From NCBI GenBank assembly GCA_029339505.1, contig JAQISU010000119.1, positions 2,346,001 through 2,410,000 of the forward strand: DNA of 64,000 bases, written 5' to 3'. Positions 16,450 through 28,059 of the stretch are shown here, in pieces. The stretch's first letter is position 1; the number at the start of each line of letters is the position of its first letter. This DNA is from Unio delphinus (taxonomy: Eukaryota; Mollusca; Bivalvia; Unionida; Unionidae). The position numbers and the translations under genes were made by a program. Below the pieces are notes generated by a model, which did no database searches, was not told the origin of the DNA, and saw only the letters and a list, made by a program, of their open reading frames with translations.

Positions 16450-17268
16450 ATGAAAAGACAGCATCATGTTGTCGAGAAAGGAGAAGACAGTAAGAGCCAG
16501 AAACGTAACGTATCGCCTAGCACAGTAGCTGAAGTCTTGGCTCAAATTCATGCCAGTGACTTTGAAGATGACATGAGTGAGCCCGAATCCCCACCCAGGC
16601 AATCGACGTCCAGGCAAAGTTCACCCTGAAAATTACTTTTACATTCGAGAGACGGAAAAGCGTTCCTCTCCAAAATTTAGAACAACGGCTTACACGTATG
16701 CCGTAAAGTTTAAAGATTTCAAGTCCAATGTACCTTTGGATAATACAGAAGGGTTCATTACCGAGGTGTGGGATTCAGTGTTAACTGCACTGAAACAGCA
16801 ATGTCAAGCCAAAGAAGACGATCGCTTGAGACTTTCTATTCATCACGACAATTTGAAGTCTCCCGTTTGGATCGAGTTTACTAGCCCATCACAATTAACA
16901 CCTTCCAAAGTCATCGACAAAATTCAACATGTGCAACAATCCAACGACAAGTTTCAAATCACCGGTGGAAAAGCCACACTGTTCATGACTCACGTGTCTC
17001 ATCCTCAGGGGACCGGATAACGCAAAAAAGTGTTATTGGTGGACAGACTTCGTAACACCAAAAGAAGCCTCGTCCGAATTAACAATCCTCAAGACCAGAT
17101 GTGTTTAGCCCGTGCCATCATCGTGGGACAAATGTATGCCAACAAGAACGAGTCGATAGAATGGGAAAGAGCCTGGACAACTATTCGAAAATTGGGCCGA
17201 GCCAAACAACGAAGTGAAGCAGAACTCCTGTTACAGCAAGCAGGGATATCCAAAGACACCCGCAGGTG
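16450..17268 (+). pseudogene. N-terminal region of Polinton-type DNA polymerase (element B), truncated
   Basis: Starts at the ATG at 16450 (MKRQHHVVEKG); frame lost around 16600, resumes at about 16580-17017 (NYFYIRETEKRSSPKFRTTA), passes a TAA at 17018-17020 and continues to 17268. The segment KRSLVRINNPQDQMCLARAI and the following WERAWTTIRKLG strongly resemble the conserved N-terminal region of the large polymerase proteins of animal Polintons and adintoviruses. The catalytic domain is absent: homology ends abruptly at 17268 where copy C begins. It is a different polymerase lineage from the PolB-helicase of element A. Confidence 0.7.
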
Positions 17269-17500
17269 ATGTCATTGTCACCGGGGATAATAAAGACCGG
17301 CTCCAGTAGCAACTGCGGAGACTGAGTATACAATAATCTCGATGACAATTACACGTCTGTGATATTTGTTCTACTTTTATCGTGTAATTATCAACGATAT
17401 ATTTTAATTTATCTTGCCTCTCACGCGCTTGATTATACCTGTAGTCCATATTATTTACGCTGTAATCAATTGAGGTGTTTCGGCAACAAATTTTAGACAC
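17268..17500 (-). pseudogene. membrane-protein gene fragment of element C
   Basis: An N-terminal coiled segment (YRYNQARERQDKLKYIVDNY) matches the copies in D (46741) and E. After a frameshift the transmembrane part (IVYSVSAVATGAG) is recognisable. The copy is cut at the B junction. Confidence 0.55.
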
Positions 17501-17629
17501 CACCAGATCGTTGCTGCAGTTAATTATTTGTCGGATGCAACCAGGATAAATATTTCTTCGTCTCCACGGTTCAATATAACATATACGGTTCCAGAAAACG
17601 TGTCTGTTGAGTGACGCCATGGTTAGGTG

Positions 17630-18433
17630 GTAAATATCTCGAATTTTGCGCTACTAAACACAGACAATCTATACACGCCAGTAACTTCGCCGGTATGTTT
17701 GATAGTATTATTTTGTTGAGACCATGTTGTTGATCCTGATGATATTGTGTATACGACGTTGTTAATCCGCCTGTGGAGACTTTTACCCTATTTTTCAAGG
17801 AGATTAATTTTATTAATAATATTATGAACATCATTTACGATATCTCCCTGTGTTTTCCTAATCTTATCGATTGATTTTTTTATATCAGAAAGTTTCGTAT
17901 CAATGATTAATGGTTTTCCGAAGAAGTCATCTGTAATTTCATTGATCTTTCTGAACTTTTTACGGAGACTTGTAAAAGCACCAACGTGAACGTCATACTC
18001 GGTTCTCAGCGTAGATAATGTTCAGTCTACGGTATTGTGATCGTTTATGTGAAGTTCGTATTCGGTTTTTAAAGTAGATAGTTTACCATTAACGGCATCA
18101 TGTTCGGTTTTTAACGCAGATAATTTACCATCAACAGTGTCAACGTATCTTTTTTATGCCGTATACCTGATACTCTTAATTGTCCGCTGTCGGTAAATAC
18201 CGGAATATTATCCATAGCAGCGCCACGAACCCTACGAACTATATCATTTCACTTAATATTGCTTGTTTTCAAAACACCGTGTTTGTTTGAAAAATAACTT
18301 CATCTCGGTCAACCGCAGCTAGGTTCATAATATCAGTAAGGTCATCTTTATTTGCATATTTTGATGCATCAAAATCTGTATCGGTTCCTTTGTCGGGTTT
18401 TCTGATCAATGATCTTCCATAAATATCAACCAT
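17630..18433 (-). pseudogene. fibre-like gene of element C
   Basis: Starts at ATG 18433 (MVDIYGRSL). The shaft shows ~16-residue repeats of the type GKLSxLKTExD (about 18000-18140), followed by a coiled region. The C-terminal head (NNVVYTISSGSTTW, VTGVYRLSVFSSAKF; about 17790-17700) aligns with the head in D and E. Several stops and shifts. A trimeric coiled-coil shaft with a small beta head is the inferred structure. Confidence 0.55.
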
Positions 18434-18467
18434 TATATATGTATACAATTTTTAAATACCTGTCCAA

Positions 18468-18850
18468 TGATTACTTGTGTATTCATGTACAACTTTATGA
18501 GGTGGTTTAGTTGATTTGTATATGGCATCAAGTACAGCGATAGATTCACGACCACATATCGGTGGATCTGTTATTGTCTATGTCGATAACATTGAATACC
18601 AAGTTCTGGCAGATAATTGATTAATATAATTTAAAAACTCAACTGGTGGTGATAGTCCATACGAATCAAAGTAAACTATTCCGCGTGGATCAATCGCATA
18701 TGCAACCCAGTGAGTTCTTGGACCGGAATTCAAATCGAGATTGATGATACGGGTTTGAACGTGATGTGGTTGTTTCTGTAATTGATCGCGTATAAACACT
18801 CCTCTAAAATGTTTTATTTTTAATTTTTAGCTGCATTTATCAGATCAAAA
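18468..18850 (-). pseudogene. adenain-like protease of element C
   Basis: The open part (18799-18578) keeps RTHWVAYAIDPRGIVYFDSYG with His and Asp. The Cys motif lies beyond the frame break near 18578 (about 18566-18548, PPICG-like). The N terminus is degenerate. Confidence 0.65.
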
Positions 18851-18859
18851 TTTGACATC

Positions 18860-19313
18860 GGTATTATATTCCTGGAAGTCTCAGTCTTTTTCCTAGATAA
18901 GATCCCGGAAGTCTGAGACCTCTTCCCTTTTTTATACCCTTTTCCTGTTGCTTTCTTTAAAACCATTCCAGGGGCTGTTCCAACAGCACCTAACGCAGCT
19001 GCGTTTGCAACTGCAGGTGCGGCCTCAGCAATTCATGCTGGTATTGCTGCAAGAAGTGGAAATATACCTCCTCAATTAATCATATCTTTGATGGCACTTG
19101 GAGAAAATTCAAGTTGAACTCCAGTTTTTTTATTATACCAAAGCTTTATTGAAACGTTAAAGATGATTACTGGTTAATGACAATTTGTTTGGACCACCGC
19201 TCATTTGTTTTGTTTTTTTATATTATTTTTGCCCCACACTGATTTGCGTTTTTTGATTGTAATTTTTTTATATGACCTTGAGTCAGAGTTGCGTTAACAT
19301 GATTGTACGACAT
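18860..19313 (-). pseudogene. pX-like hydrophobic protein gene of element C
   Basis: Start at the ATG at 19313, preceded on its strand by AATATAAA. Degenerate frames retain the Ala-rich hydrophobic stretch (about 18960-19060) and the basic, Gly-rich end (about 18870-18950). Confidence 0.5.
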
Positions 19314-19338
19314 TTTATATTTACTTGATTGATTTTAA

Positions 19339-20685
19339 TTACATGTTCTCTACAGGTACATCAACGACTCGCATTCTTCCACCAACACTCTCTAGTAATA
19401 CTGCTTAGTCGCTAAGTATAACAGCGACCGCTCTGAAACCAGCAGGAACAACATATGGACCTACAGCACCAGGAGGAAAATAACATACTTGAGCTCAAAA
19501 TATATATATATCAACAACATATTGTCTGAATAAATCTAAATGTTCCAGTGAAAAGTAATAGATCGGATATAATGTTGTGAAATCTTTTTTTGATATTTGC
19601 AAACCGGTATCTACATTTAGATCACGCCCCATAAATTACATTAAATGATGATATGAAGGTATAACATTATTATGTTCAAAATTCAACGTAACTTCCTCGG
19701 CAGGTTCTTGATGTCCATTTATTATGAAACTGACCTCGGTAACATTAAGTGCGTCAAATACAATCAGTTTTCTTTCCTAATTATTTACTCGTATATTTGC
19801 TTGAAATGCGATATATATTGTGGTGCTGAAACCCCTTGTTGTGCTGCTATATGCCATGTAAATAAACCAGCAGTATTACCTTGATTAATATCTGTAGTCA
19901 TTGTTTTCCATGATAGCAGTGATTTACCACCTTGATTCATGAAAGAAAACAATTTATTTTCTTCTTCGACAGATGGAACTATTACTGGCATCCACAGTAA
20001 TAATTTTGTTATTACTACTTTACCAGCATCACCTCCATCTCACTAGATTGAATCATTGTCAGATTATTTTCTGTTAAGTACCACCGTGTGTTTATTCCCG
20101 AATATAACCTTCCTAACATCTCTGCAAGATGCAAAAATATGAGATAATGGAATCGCACATGAAGACATCTCATTTGCGTTTAACATTGATCTAAGTGCTG
20201 CGAATCCGAGATTCAAAATTTCATTCATTGACGCAACTTCATTTCCAGCTGCATTTTTCGTTACATTTTGATCATTTGTCAACATCATTGATGGACTGGC
20301 TGATCTTGAATAGTCATCGGAATATCTTCCTAGACCAAGTATTGTTGTAGCAATATCAACATTTTCCAGGCATGATTCGATGTGTTTTCCATCAATCATA
20401 TAAGTTGCAATGCTGAATAACGCCATGATACCATTATTGACAAAACCAACTCTGTCACTGATTCCATAATCTGTATCATCTGATTTTACAAGTTGACCTT
20501 TGACTTCGATAAATGCTTCAGCTGGTAAGAAATATCGACTTGTATCTTGAACTCGTTATTCGATTCTTCCACATTGATTTGGATGTACTGCATCGTACAA
20601 AATAATATTGATAATAGCTAAGGGATTCATTTTTACCAACTGGTTCACCCATATCCAACCCTGTATCAATTTTACGCTTAAACAT
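19339..20685 (-). pseudogene. capsid protein gene of element C
   Basis: Recognisable from MFKRKIDTGLDM at 20685 to a VENM stop at 19339. The blocks MALFSIATYMIDGKHIES, SCAIPLSHIFASCRDVRKVI and FNINGHQ-like segments are visible in separate frames (20426-20064, 19991-19785 and on). Many shifts; about 35-45% similar to A by eye. Confidence 0.65.
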
Positions 20686-20764
20686 TTTATTGTAATTACT
20701 ATGATCTAAATTGTAATTATCTACAAAGACCACTGACTACTATCAGACTAACAGTTATGTTATC

Positions 20765-21154
20765 TTATTTTTCTTTTAACGATTCAACAGCCAAATCCAT
20801 TAATCTTCGGGTTGCAGCCTGATTTATTATTTTGCTTTCATTTGAAGGCATAACTTCAGTAGCTGTTAATTTCAATAGTTTTTTTCGTCGTAACAAACGT
20901 AAAATTATGTTCTTCACCGTCGGAAATGCTTTGCCGGCAAGATCACCGATTGCGCTAGGAACTTTGTCGCGAATAACATCGATAGCTTTCATTGATAATT
21001 GTTTTGCAATTGGCATTGCTTTTGGGGCTATCCTGGTAAATAAACCCGGAACAACATCACCAAGTCCATCTCCGTAGGCCATTTCATAAACTGGTAATCG
21101 TGAATTTACTCCTCTGACCATTCTTGATCTGCGATATGTATTGTGTGCGATCAT
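20765..21154 (-). CDS. basic hydrophobic virion protein of element C (single frame)
   Basis: 129 residues, open. Contains the N-terminal block (MAYGDGLGDVVPGLFTRIAP, KQLSMKAIDVIRDK), a basic RLLRRKK segment and the C-terminal block (TATEVMPSNESKIINQA). It shows that the two frames at 11717-12231 in element A derive from one gene. Confidence 0.6.
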   Translation of the reverse strand: MIAHNTYRRSRMVRGVNSRLPVYEMAYGDGLGDVVPGLFTRIAPKAMPIAKQLSMKAIDVIRDKVPSAIGDLAGKAFPTVKNIILRLLRRKKLLKLTATEVMPSNESKIINQAATRRLMDLAVESLKEK

Positions 21155-21182
21155 TTTATTTAATCATTCACCATGATCTAAA

Positions 21183-22103
21183 TTATGTGTCAAGGGATTT
21201 AGTCATATGTAATTTCATCAATAAATCCCTATAGATATTGATGTCCATTATACCACTCGTAAATAATCGCCTACAAATATCAGATATTTCGTTGATAATT
21301 TCAAGAAAAGTATTTCCAGCGCGTTTTCCTCCTTTGGTAATTTCTAGTTTATCTACGTCAGCGATGACATTGTCAGGACAGGTGATATGATCATTTCCCA
21401 AACCACTTCCTGTAATAGCGCCAGAAGAGTCATTACCAGGATCCTTTTTCGTACCTAGTTAAGAGCATAGTTTCTCCTGTCGTTTGGATTCTTTTTGTTC
21501 CCTCTCTTCTTTGTCCATTTGTTTCAACTTTTCTTTTATTTGATCCACCTTATTATTTTGTTTCAACTTTTCTTTTATTTGATCACTTTTAAAATTTTCA
21601 GCATCCAACATCATCCTTTGTTGTTCTATTTGTTACATAAATCCTTCTATTTAACTTTTTCCATAAGATCTTCAATAACACTTGCCTTAAATTTACTAAT
21701 CAATTCAACATTTTCTCTTTTTGCTTTAGATTCAGATACAAGTTTTTCTTTTACATCAGCTATTTCAGTGTAAATTATATCAATATATACGAGTAGGTTG
21801 TGCGGCAGCTATTCTAGCTGGAAGATCTTCTAAAATCTCTCGCGTTGCCCTAGCGGTTTCTTGTATTGTCCCATGAAGAGGTTTATTTTTTTCTGGATCA
21901 TTGATATCTCCCTATACAACTTTCTCAGTTGTTGCGGTAATAGGTTTAGATAATCTTTCTGTACCTTCTACGTAATCAACTTGTGACTCCTGGTGTTCTT
22001 GAAGTTTTCTTCGAAGCGAATCTCTCAAAGGAATACATTTTTGTATTGCTTCCTACCGTTCTCGAGCTAAACTAGTAGTATATGCTTCTCCAATATTTGA
22101 CAT
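21183..22103 (-). pseudogene. coiled-coil virion protein gene of element C
   Basis: Starts at ATG 22103 (MSNIGEAYTTSLARER), followed by frames with several stops. The C-terminal block (DKLEITKGGKRAGNTFLEI, DICRRLFTSGIMDI; 21401-21183) matches A. The Lys/Glu-rich middle is antisense to the T-rich frame at 21495-21773. Confidence 0.6.
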
Positions 22104-22169
22104 ATTTTTTTTATTGATATATATCATGATTTAATTACGTGTATCGATACAATATTTGGTTGATTTGTT

Positions 22170-22313
22170 GCAACAGAGAGGGCGTGACTACAACATATGC
22201 TTAGATCAATATAGGTGTAGTCATTTATTGACTTCTATGTTAGTCACCATTAGTCGATTTGCTAATCAAAGACGGTGTCGTTTCAATTTAATCTGTTCAC
22301 CCTCTCTGCTGCT
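22170..22313. repeat. terminal-repeat unit of an A-type element (relic F or C)
   Basis: About 144 bp bounded by CAACAGAGAGGGCGTGA and ATCTGTTCACCCTCTCTGCTGCT, the bounding palindrome seen in the terminal repeats of A, D and E. It adjoins the start of C's structural cluster on one side and ATPase/PLA2 relics on the other. Confidence 0.6.
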
Positions 22314-23033
22314 TATGTAAACTTACATTCATAAGAACAATATCTTTAGATTAATTAGTCTACACAAATTATCATACAGGTATGCATTTAAAAGAAATAA
22401 ATACTTGGATTTTCTTGTTACATTGTCCTTATAGATTTCTTTTGAAAAGTAAGCAGGCAGATGTTACCATTGCCTTTTTTTTTACTTACACATAAATAAA
22501 ATATGAATAAAAGCAAAGTTTACACATAACCTAGCTATTGGATTGGACATACACTCATAATTGTAAATTCTGAATAATTAAATATGAAAATGCTGGATTG
22601 GCAGAGGCACATTTTCCCAAATTTACTTTTATATATCACATACATTTGTAAATTGTCTCGAGAATGGACTGGTTATATTCTTTATTGGCTGTTTCATTAA
22701 TTAACACCCAAAATCATTCCAATACTGTATTTGTTTTCAATATATACACTTTTCATAAAATGTTCTTTGCACTTATTATGAGCAAAAACATGAAAAGAAT
22801 TATATTATAGCATTTAGTCACTTATAACTTACACAACTTAAAAGAACATTCAATACATTTTTCATCTGTGACAATTAAGTACCTTGCTTATATTGAAGGT
22901 TTTATGCAATGTCATTAGCTCTTCATTTAAGAATTATGTGTTTTAATTAAAATCCTAAAATCAATGATTGTCAGCTGACGGAGCTACTACATACATCTTA
23001 CACCACTTGAGCCATATCATTATTACATTAAGC
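22314..23033. other. AT-rich stretch without recognisable genes
   Basis: Lies between the terminal-repeat unit and the ATPase relic. Only short, random frames; nothing recognised. Confidence 0.5.
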
Positions 23034-23155
23034 AGTTATTGTGTCTTTCCACTTCCAGATGGACATATGATAATTGCTGTTAGAATTCGGTATCTCTGGA
23101 TCATGTTTGACTGGTTTTTCTTTCATGTCATTGAGAAATCAATTACATCCATGTT
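23034..23155 (-). pseudogene. ATPase N-terminal fragment (relic F)
   Basis: The Walker A region (antisense of CTTTCCACTTCCAGATGG, 23044-23061) and the start region (AATCAATTACATCCATG, ending at 23155) align with 2800-2912 of element A. Heavily decayed. Confidence 0.55.
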
Positions 23156-23156
23156 G

Positions 23157-23412
23157 GAACATGGGGGCCCCGAGTGGGATAAAGCGCTTTCCATTACGGA
23201 TCACTGCCATCTCACCTCTGTCTGCGTGGGTTCGAGTCTCAGATTTGGCCAATGTGGGTATGTGGGAAAGTTTGCCAGTAGCTTATCATGGGTTGTTGGT
23301 TCTCTTCGGGGGGTTTCCAGGATTCTTCCTCTACCATTAATACTGGCCGCCATGCATATCCTATCATGTGCTGAAAAATGGCGTTAAACACTACAACAAC
23401 AAAAACAACAAC
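23157..23412 (+). repeat. tRNA-derived SINE, copy 1
   Basis: Box A-like GAGTGGGATAAAGCGCTT and box B GGTTCGAGTCTC (about 23170-23245) are followed by a conserved body (TTGGTTCTCTTCGGGGGGTT) and an A/C-rich end. ACATCCAT flanks both sides (about 23147 and 23407), a target duplication, so it inserted into relic F. An inverted second copy lies at 52872-53085. Confidence 0.7.
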
Positions 23413-23539
23413 ATCCATTTTGTAGAAATAATTTAAATATTAAGGACCTATATTGTGTAAAAGCATACACCCCTACATATACAATAACGACTATAACAAT
23501 TAACAACACAAAATAAAAGACGTGCAGTCACAATAAAGT

Positions 23540-23820
23540 GTGTGAAATGTGGTACAAAAATATAAATTTATTTTCTACTAAAACAGGTTGTGATATAGCT
23601 TCTTTGCTAGGAAAATTACCGGGAACACCATGAGCTAAATACTCTGGATAAAAACAGCTTCCACTTCCAGGATATAATTATTTTGGTCCAGCAACCCGAC
23701 GAGATATCTGACTTGATGACCAAGATCAGCGAAAGCACGGAGAGTATCCAATGAATGAAATTGATAAAGTGTGTCATATTCATGATTTCGCTTATAAAAG
23801 TGTGTGATGCAGTTCTTGAT
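23540..23820 (+). pseudogene. zinc-ribbon/PLA2 relic (relic F)
   Basis: TGAAATGTGGTAC matches the end of the zinc-ribbon gene. It is followed by a decayed PLA2 domain (antiquated KLPGTP, PGYNYFGPA and CHIHDFAYK codons). Stops and shifts throughout. The remaining 23820-24400 holds no recognised gene. Confidence 0.55.
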
Positions 23821-24404
23821 TTAATATCATCCAGATGAAATTATGAAACATATGTACTTGTTCCAAATAAATAGAATAATTCTTCTTTTCCAACGAATTC
23901 ACACAAAGTCCAGAACAAAATAATTATAACTCAAACATGAAATACACAACTAATAACTTACAGCCCAAAGATTCTACTGATGTTAGCTTACAAAATACAG
24001 CTATATATAACTGTTTTTTTCTGAAGTAAACAAGTGATCACGTGATTTTCTAGAAATTGATATAAGGTCAGAGGAAGAGTTTACCTTCACCTAGTCACGT
24101 AATAATATAATGATCCAGAAGAAAATAAGCCACGAATTACTAAAAATAAAAAGTTACCCTTGAAATTAACCAATAGTTTTAGATACTTGTTCACAATGTC
24201 CAAAGCAAGGTCAGAAATTAGATCAACAAGCCAAGGTCAAAACTTGTTTACAATTAGAATCTAAGTCAACCTGAACTTTCCAGAATAATTTCCCAATTAA
24301 TGGATATTAAACCCCAAATAACAAATTTGGATTTAACAATTAAAAAATAAATAAATTAAATCGAATATCCGTAACAATATATATATATATAATCTCTAAG
24401 AGAA

Positions 24405-24600
24405 ACGCTTGCTAGTTTCCTAGTAAAATCCGCGATAAAATGTAAACTATTTTTAGGGGCTGGTAATTAATCAACCTATTGATATTATTATGGAATAGAT
24501 TTATAATAGCCCAAGATGATAATGGAGGGGTGGAGCAGGGATTAATAAACTCGCTGATGCAGCAAATTTGATGGATCTGTGAAATATGATACATTTACTG
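24405..24600 (+). pseudogene. PLA2-integrase linker relic (relic F)
   Basis: Aligns with 35277-35430 of copy D (CTGGTAATTAAT, GGAGGGGT, ATTAAACTCGCT). No open frame. The relic ends within the linker; 24600-25578 shows only AT-rich sequence and a weak AGCAGCAAGAAGGGTG terminal-repeat-like match at about 25010. Confidence 0.5.
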
Positions 24601-25579
24601 AAGTCATTAAATCAGCGAATACAGAGGCTGGTAAAGGAATAATAATATTTCCTTCGATACAAAGATATTGTTAAATGTAGAGAGGGCCGCGTAATATATG
24701 TATCTCCTGTGCCGTCTGGAATATCATTTGGCAATCAAGGTGTTTACATGGAGATTGTTTTGTCCTTATATTTAAGCTAGTTAAAAATGTATTATGTTTC
24801 GTTCTTAGATTTTAAATTCTGTATTTATTTCCTGAACCTTCTAGAATGTCATTTGGCAATCTATTGGCTGTGTATCATATACATAAGTCATTTTACTGTG
24901 TTGACTATAACATACTAATAGTAATACAATTTAATCCAGAATTGTTATGGATAAAATCTTAGCGACAGCACGAGTACAGTTTATCCTTACTGTACTCCAG
25001 CAGCAAGAAGGGTGTAGATCACATGTACAAAATGGACCTTGACACCCAACCTCTCTTTTTGTAGCTAAAGGCTGTGTACCAAGGAGCCAGCACTTTCATT
25101 TGTTTTATCCTCATCATTGTAAAACATCATACAAAATAGTATAACCCTCTATCAGACATTATTGATTGAATTAAACTTACAACGGAATCCATTAGCTACA
25201 GATGGATGTACACATGAAAAGATGAACATGATGTATTGTATCTTATTTGCAAATAAGTTATAGAATTTGTAAATGTGAAATCTTGTTCAATTCTTCCTGT
25301 TATGATAATTGTATGGCAGTTCGTAATGTTAGAGAATTCTAAAGAATCTTCACTTACCTTACATCAAGTTCAAAAGGTGTATCTGGAATTGAATATATCT
25401 AGAATGTCAAAGGATACAGTAAAATATTCAGCACATAGTTATAAATTGTTTTATATAACTGTAATATGACTGTAGTATGTAAGGTACTTTATGTATAAAA
25501 ACAAAACATTTCCAAATTCTACTCAGATATTACACGTAATATGTACTTTTTAATCTTGTTTTTTCCCCCATCATTATAG

Positions 25580-25885
25580 GAACTCCATGTGTGGGTATTG
25601 TTGGCGGAGATGCCGATTTGAATTGGACAATAAACGACTTAGCAATTGATCTCAATCGATTCATCCAAAATCCAACAAACAATGCATCATTGATGATTTT
25701 CTTCAGCGGTAAGGACATGCCCGTTATTGTTGACAACCGTACTACATTTACGGGCGACATATTACGAGGGATTGTGTCCTTCACCTTGTCTAATGTTAAA
25801 CTGTCTGATGCTGGGAGGTATACATTTACAAAGTATACTGGAAATGCAACACTGATTTTGGGTGGTCAAGTACTTATTGTAGCAG
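25580..25885 (+). CDS. host receptor gene: Ig-like exon
   Basis: AG/GT-bounded, 306 bp, phase 1 at both ends. Encodes about 102 residues with the Ig plan: an early Cys (TPCVG), a strand with Trp (LNWTIND) and LSDAGRYTF near the end. The tyrosine-corner motif is clear, but the second Cys of a usual Ig disulphide is not present (F or K there). Several N-linked sites (NWT, NAS, NAT). Start exons of the gene are not identified in the window. Introns either side are long and full of repeats. Confidence 0.7.
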
Positions 25886-26555
25886 GTACGTATTTGATGA
25901 TTATTAGCTAATAACATTATGTATTTATACTCCTTTTTCCATCAACATGGTAATATTAATTGGACAGAGATTTATTTCTACCTTGTTCCTTATTAGGCTC
26001 TTTATTTTCTTAGTTTATTTGTTTGTACCAAATTTGTTGCACAAGCTTTGTAATGGACCTTATTTCATCTATACTTATCAGAATTGGCTGTATAGATGGA
26101 TCTTGAATATAATAAAACGGTACAAAAAGGAGCTTTAACTGATTCTGAGTACCGGGTAGTTAATATTCTGTAACAATTATGTATATAATGGTCAATAAAT
26201 AATAACATATTTTGCTCTGATGTCCTTATAAGAGTAGTGCTGTGCTGGATATGATGTGTTGTATCATGGTTTGTAGATTAATTGTTACAAAGTTGTTACA
26301 CCATTCACGTCCTGGACACTGTTTTCCCTACAGTCATCAAAACCGACTCAAGATGGATCTCAATAAAAGTACAGTTTTATTAAAGAACACTCATATATAA
26401 CATCACCCCTCTATAAACATTATAGTATGACATGGTGCAAATTATACCAAAAAATAAGTTAGTAGGACCTATATTTTTAACTTTGTTAGGGAAAGAATTG
26501 GCACTTATTTATTTGACATGTTCAGCCATGTAGCATCAAAGCCTCCAGCTCTTGA
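25886..26555. other. intron sequence, nothing recognised
   Basis: AT-rich intron of the host gene with short non-conserved frames only. Confidence 0.5.
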
Positions 26556-26560
26556 ATTAC

Positions 26561-26783
<223 letters not shown>

Positions 26784-26977
26784 CTTACTGTGACCTACCT
26801 AGTATTGACTGACTCTGTAATGATAATTCATTTTCAGCCTTTATCTCAGGTGTAGTGCTTGTCTTGAATTTATGGGATAAGTGACTTCTAATTCAGAAAG
26901 TGAAGATTAAGTGAATAAGGAACAGGGATAAATGGGAGACCTGAAATGTAAAGAATATGCGTTATATATATATATAA

Positions 26978-27280
26978 AGCAGCAAGAAGGGTGGACAGAC
27001 AGAAACTAGTTTAGACAAAATCAGAAAATAAAATGAAACTACTTCAGGCAGACGAGACTAAACAGAGAGACTAGTGAATAGACAAGTTTTCAAACAATAA
27101 TAAGGCTGATACGGAGAGAGAGTAAATAGACCAAATTTTCAAAGCTACGCAGACAAACTATTTAAGACAATACGATATCTTAATCTAGGGTCATGCAAAT
27201 GTATCGTTACAAATCCATGTGGGATTGACTGAGCGTGACTAACGAAATTTCTAAAGAGATTATAGTAATCCAAGATTAAA
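26978..27280. mobile_element. relic G: left end of an A-type element
   Basis: AGCAGCAAGAAGGGTGGACAGAC at 26978 resembles the terminal-repeat start. After degenerate sequence, 27165-27280 matches the C-terminal ATPase coding region of A on the minus strand (ATCGTTACAAATCCATGTGG, 27204-27223). It sits in the intron between the Ig and first EGF exon. Confidence 0.6.
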
Positions 27281-27437
27281 TGTGTCCCAAAGTTGCGTTG
27301 AATGTATCGATAAATAAATATAATGGTTCATTTTAAGAAATGATTTTGTCTTTCTCTAAGATTGCCTAAATTTGATACCGATTTTCATTTAGATTCAACA
27401 TTTACATATTCAAAGGAACACTGTATTGTAATTACAG

Positions 27438-27551
27438 GCTACAGTGGTAGAATCTGTGAGGTGGATATAAATGAGTGTAAATCTACCTCATGCTTAAATG
27501 GTGGAAACTGTACAGACATTGTCAATGGCTTCATCTGTGTCTGTCCAGCAG
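27438..27551 (+). CDS. host receptor gene: EGF-like exon 1
   Basis: 114 bp, phase 1-1, AG at 27436-27437 and GTAATT after. Encodes the end of one EGF (YSGRICEV) and the start of a calcium-binding EGF (DINECKSTSCLNGGNC ... CVCPAG) with the DxNEC calcium motif. Confidence 0.85.
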
Positions 27552-28059
27552 GTAATTATACACTACATTGCTTCATTAGAGGATTCTTGCTGTTATAACA
27601 TTGTTTTGAAGAAAACAACAATTCTGTTGTTATTATTATTATTATCATTGGTGAATATATTTATATAGTCTAAAACCAGTAAACTTTGGGAAGGTAGAAG
27701 TAGAACTAGTTTAGTGACTGTTTGTAAATGGATAAAAGGAGCATCTTGTCATTGAATTAGAATATTCAAAATTATATCTAGCTTGGATAAACGTTTGGAC
27801 CCTTTTTGCATAATTCAAGCTTATCTCATCTCACTACTACAGAATCATAGGTTTGATTTCTTTGAGAAATTTGTCAATAAATTTCATGATATATGTGTCA
27901 TCTGTCACTGTCAAAGCCATATAATGGATGACTTCACCCCAAAAGATAGAACATCTTTGTCAGATTTTTACCTTAGAGACAGAGATTGATATTTAAATTA
28001 GGTCCTTAAATACCATATCTTCCCACAAGTGTTAATTCAGGTGTCACACAGGTTTTGTC

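Larger units (their letters stand above)
17268..22103 (-). mobile_element. element C: structural half of an A-type copy, decayed
   Basis: Read on the minus strand the order is coiled-coil, basic protein, capsid, pX, protease, fibre, membrane protein, the same as in D and E. The replication half and the right terminal repeat are missing. Its 3' end stops inside the membrane-protein gene at the junction with element B (17268). Divergence from A, D and E is high, so C is an older or separate lineage. Confidence 0.75.

Noticed and set aside
21495..21773. Phe/Leu-rich plus-strand frame resembling a membrane protein
   Set aside because: Antisense of the Lys/Glu-rich coiled-coil gene of element C.
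23165..23245. tRNA gene
   Set aside because: Only box A- and box B-like segments of a SINE; no cloverleaf.
24999..25030. AGCAGCAAGAAGGGTG resembling a terminal-repeat end
   Set aside because: No adjoining element homology; too short to call alone.
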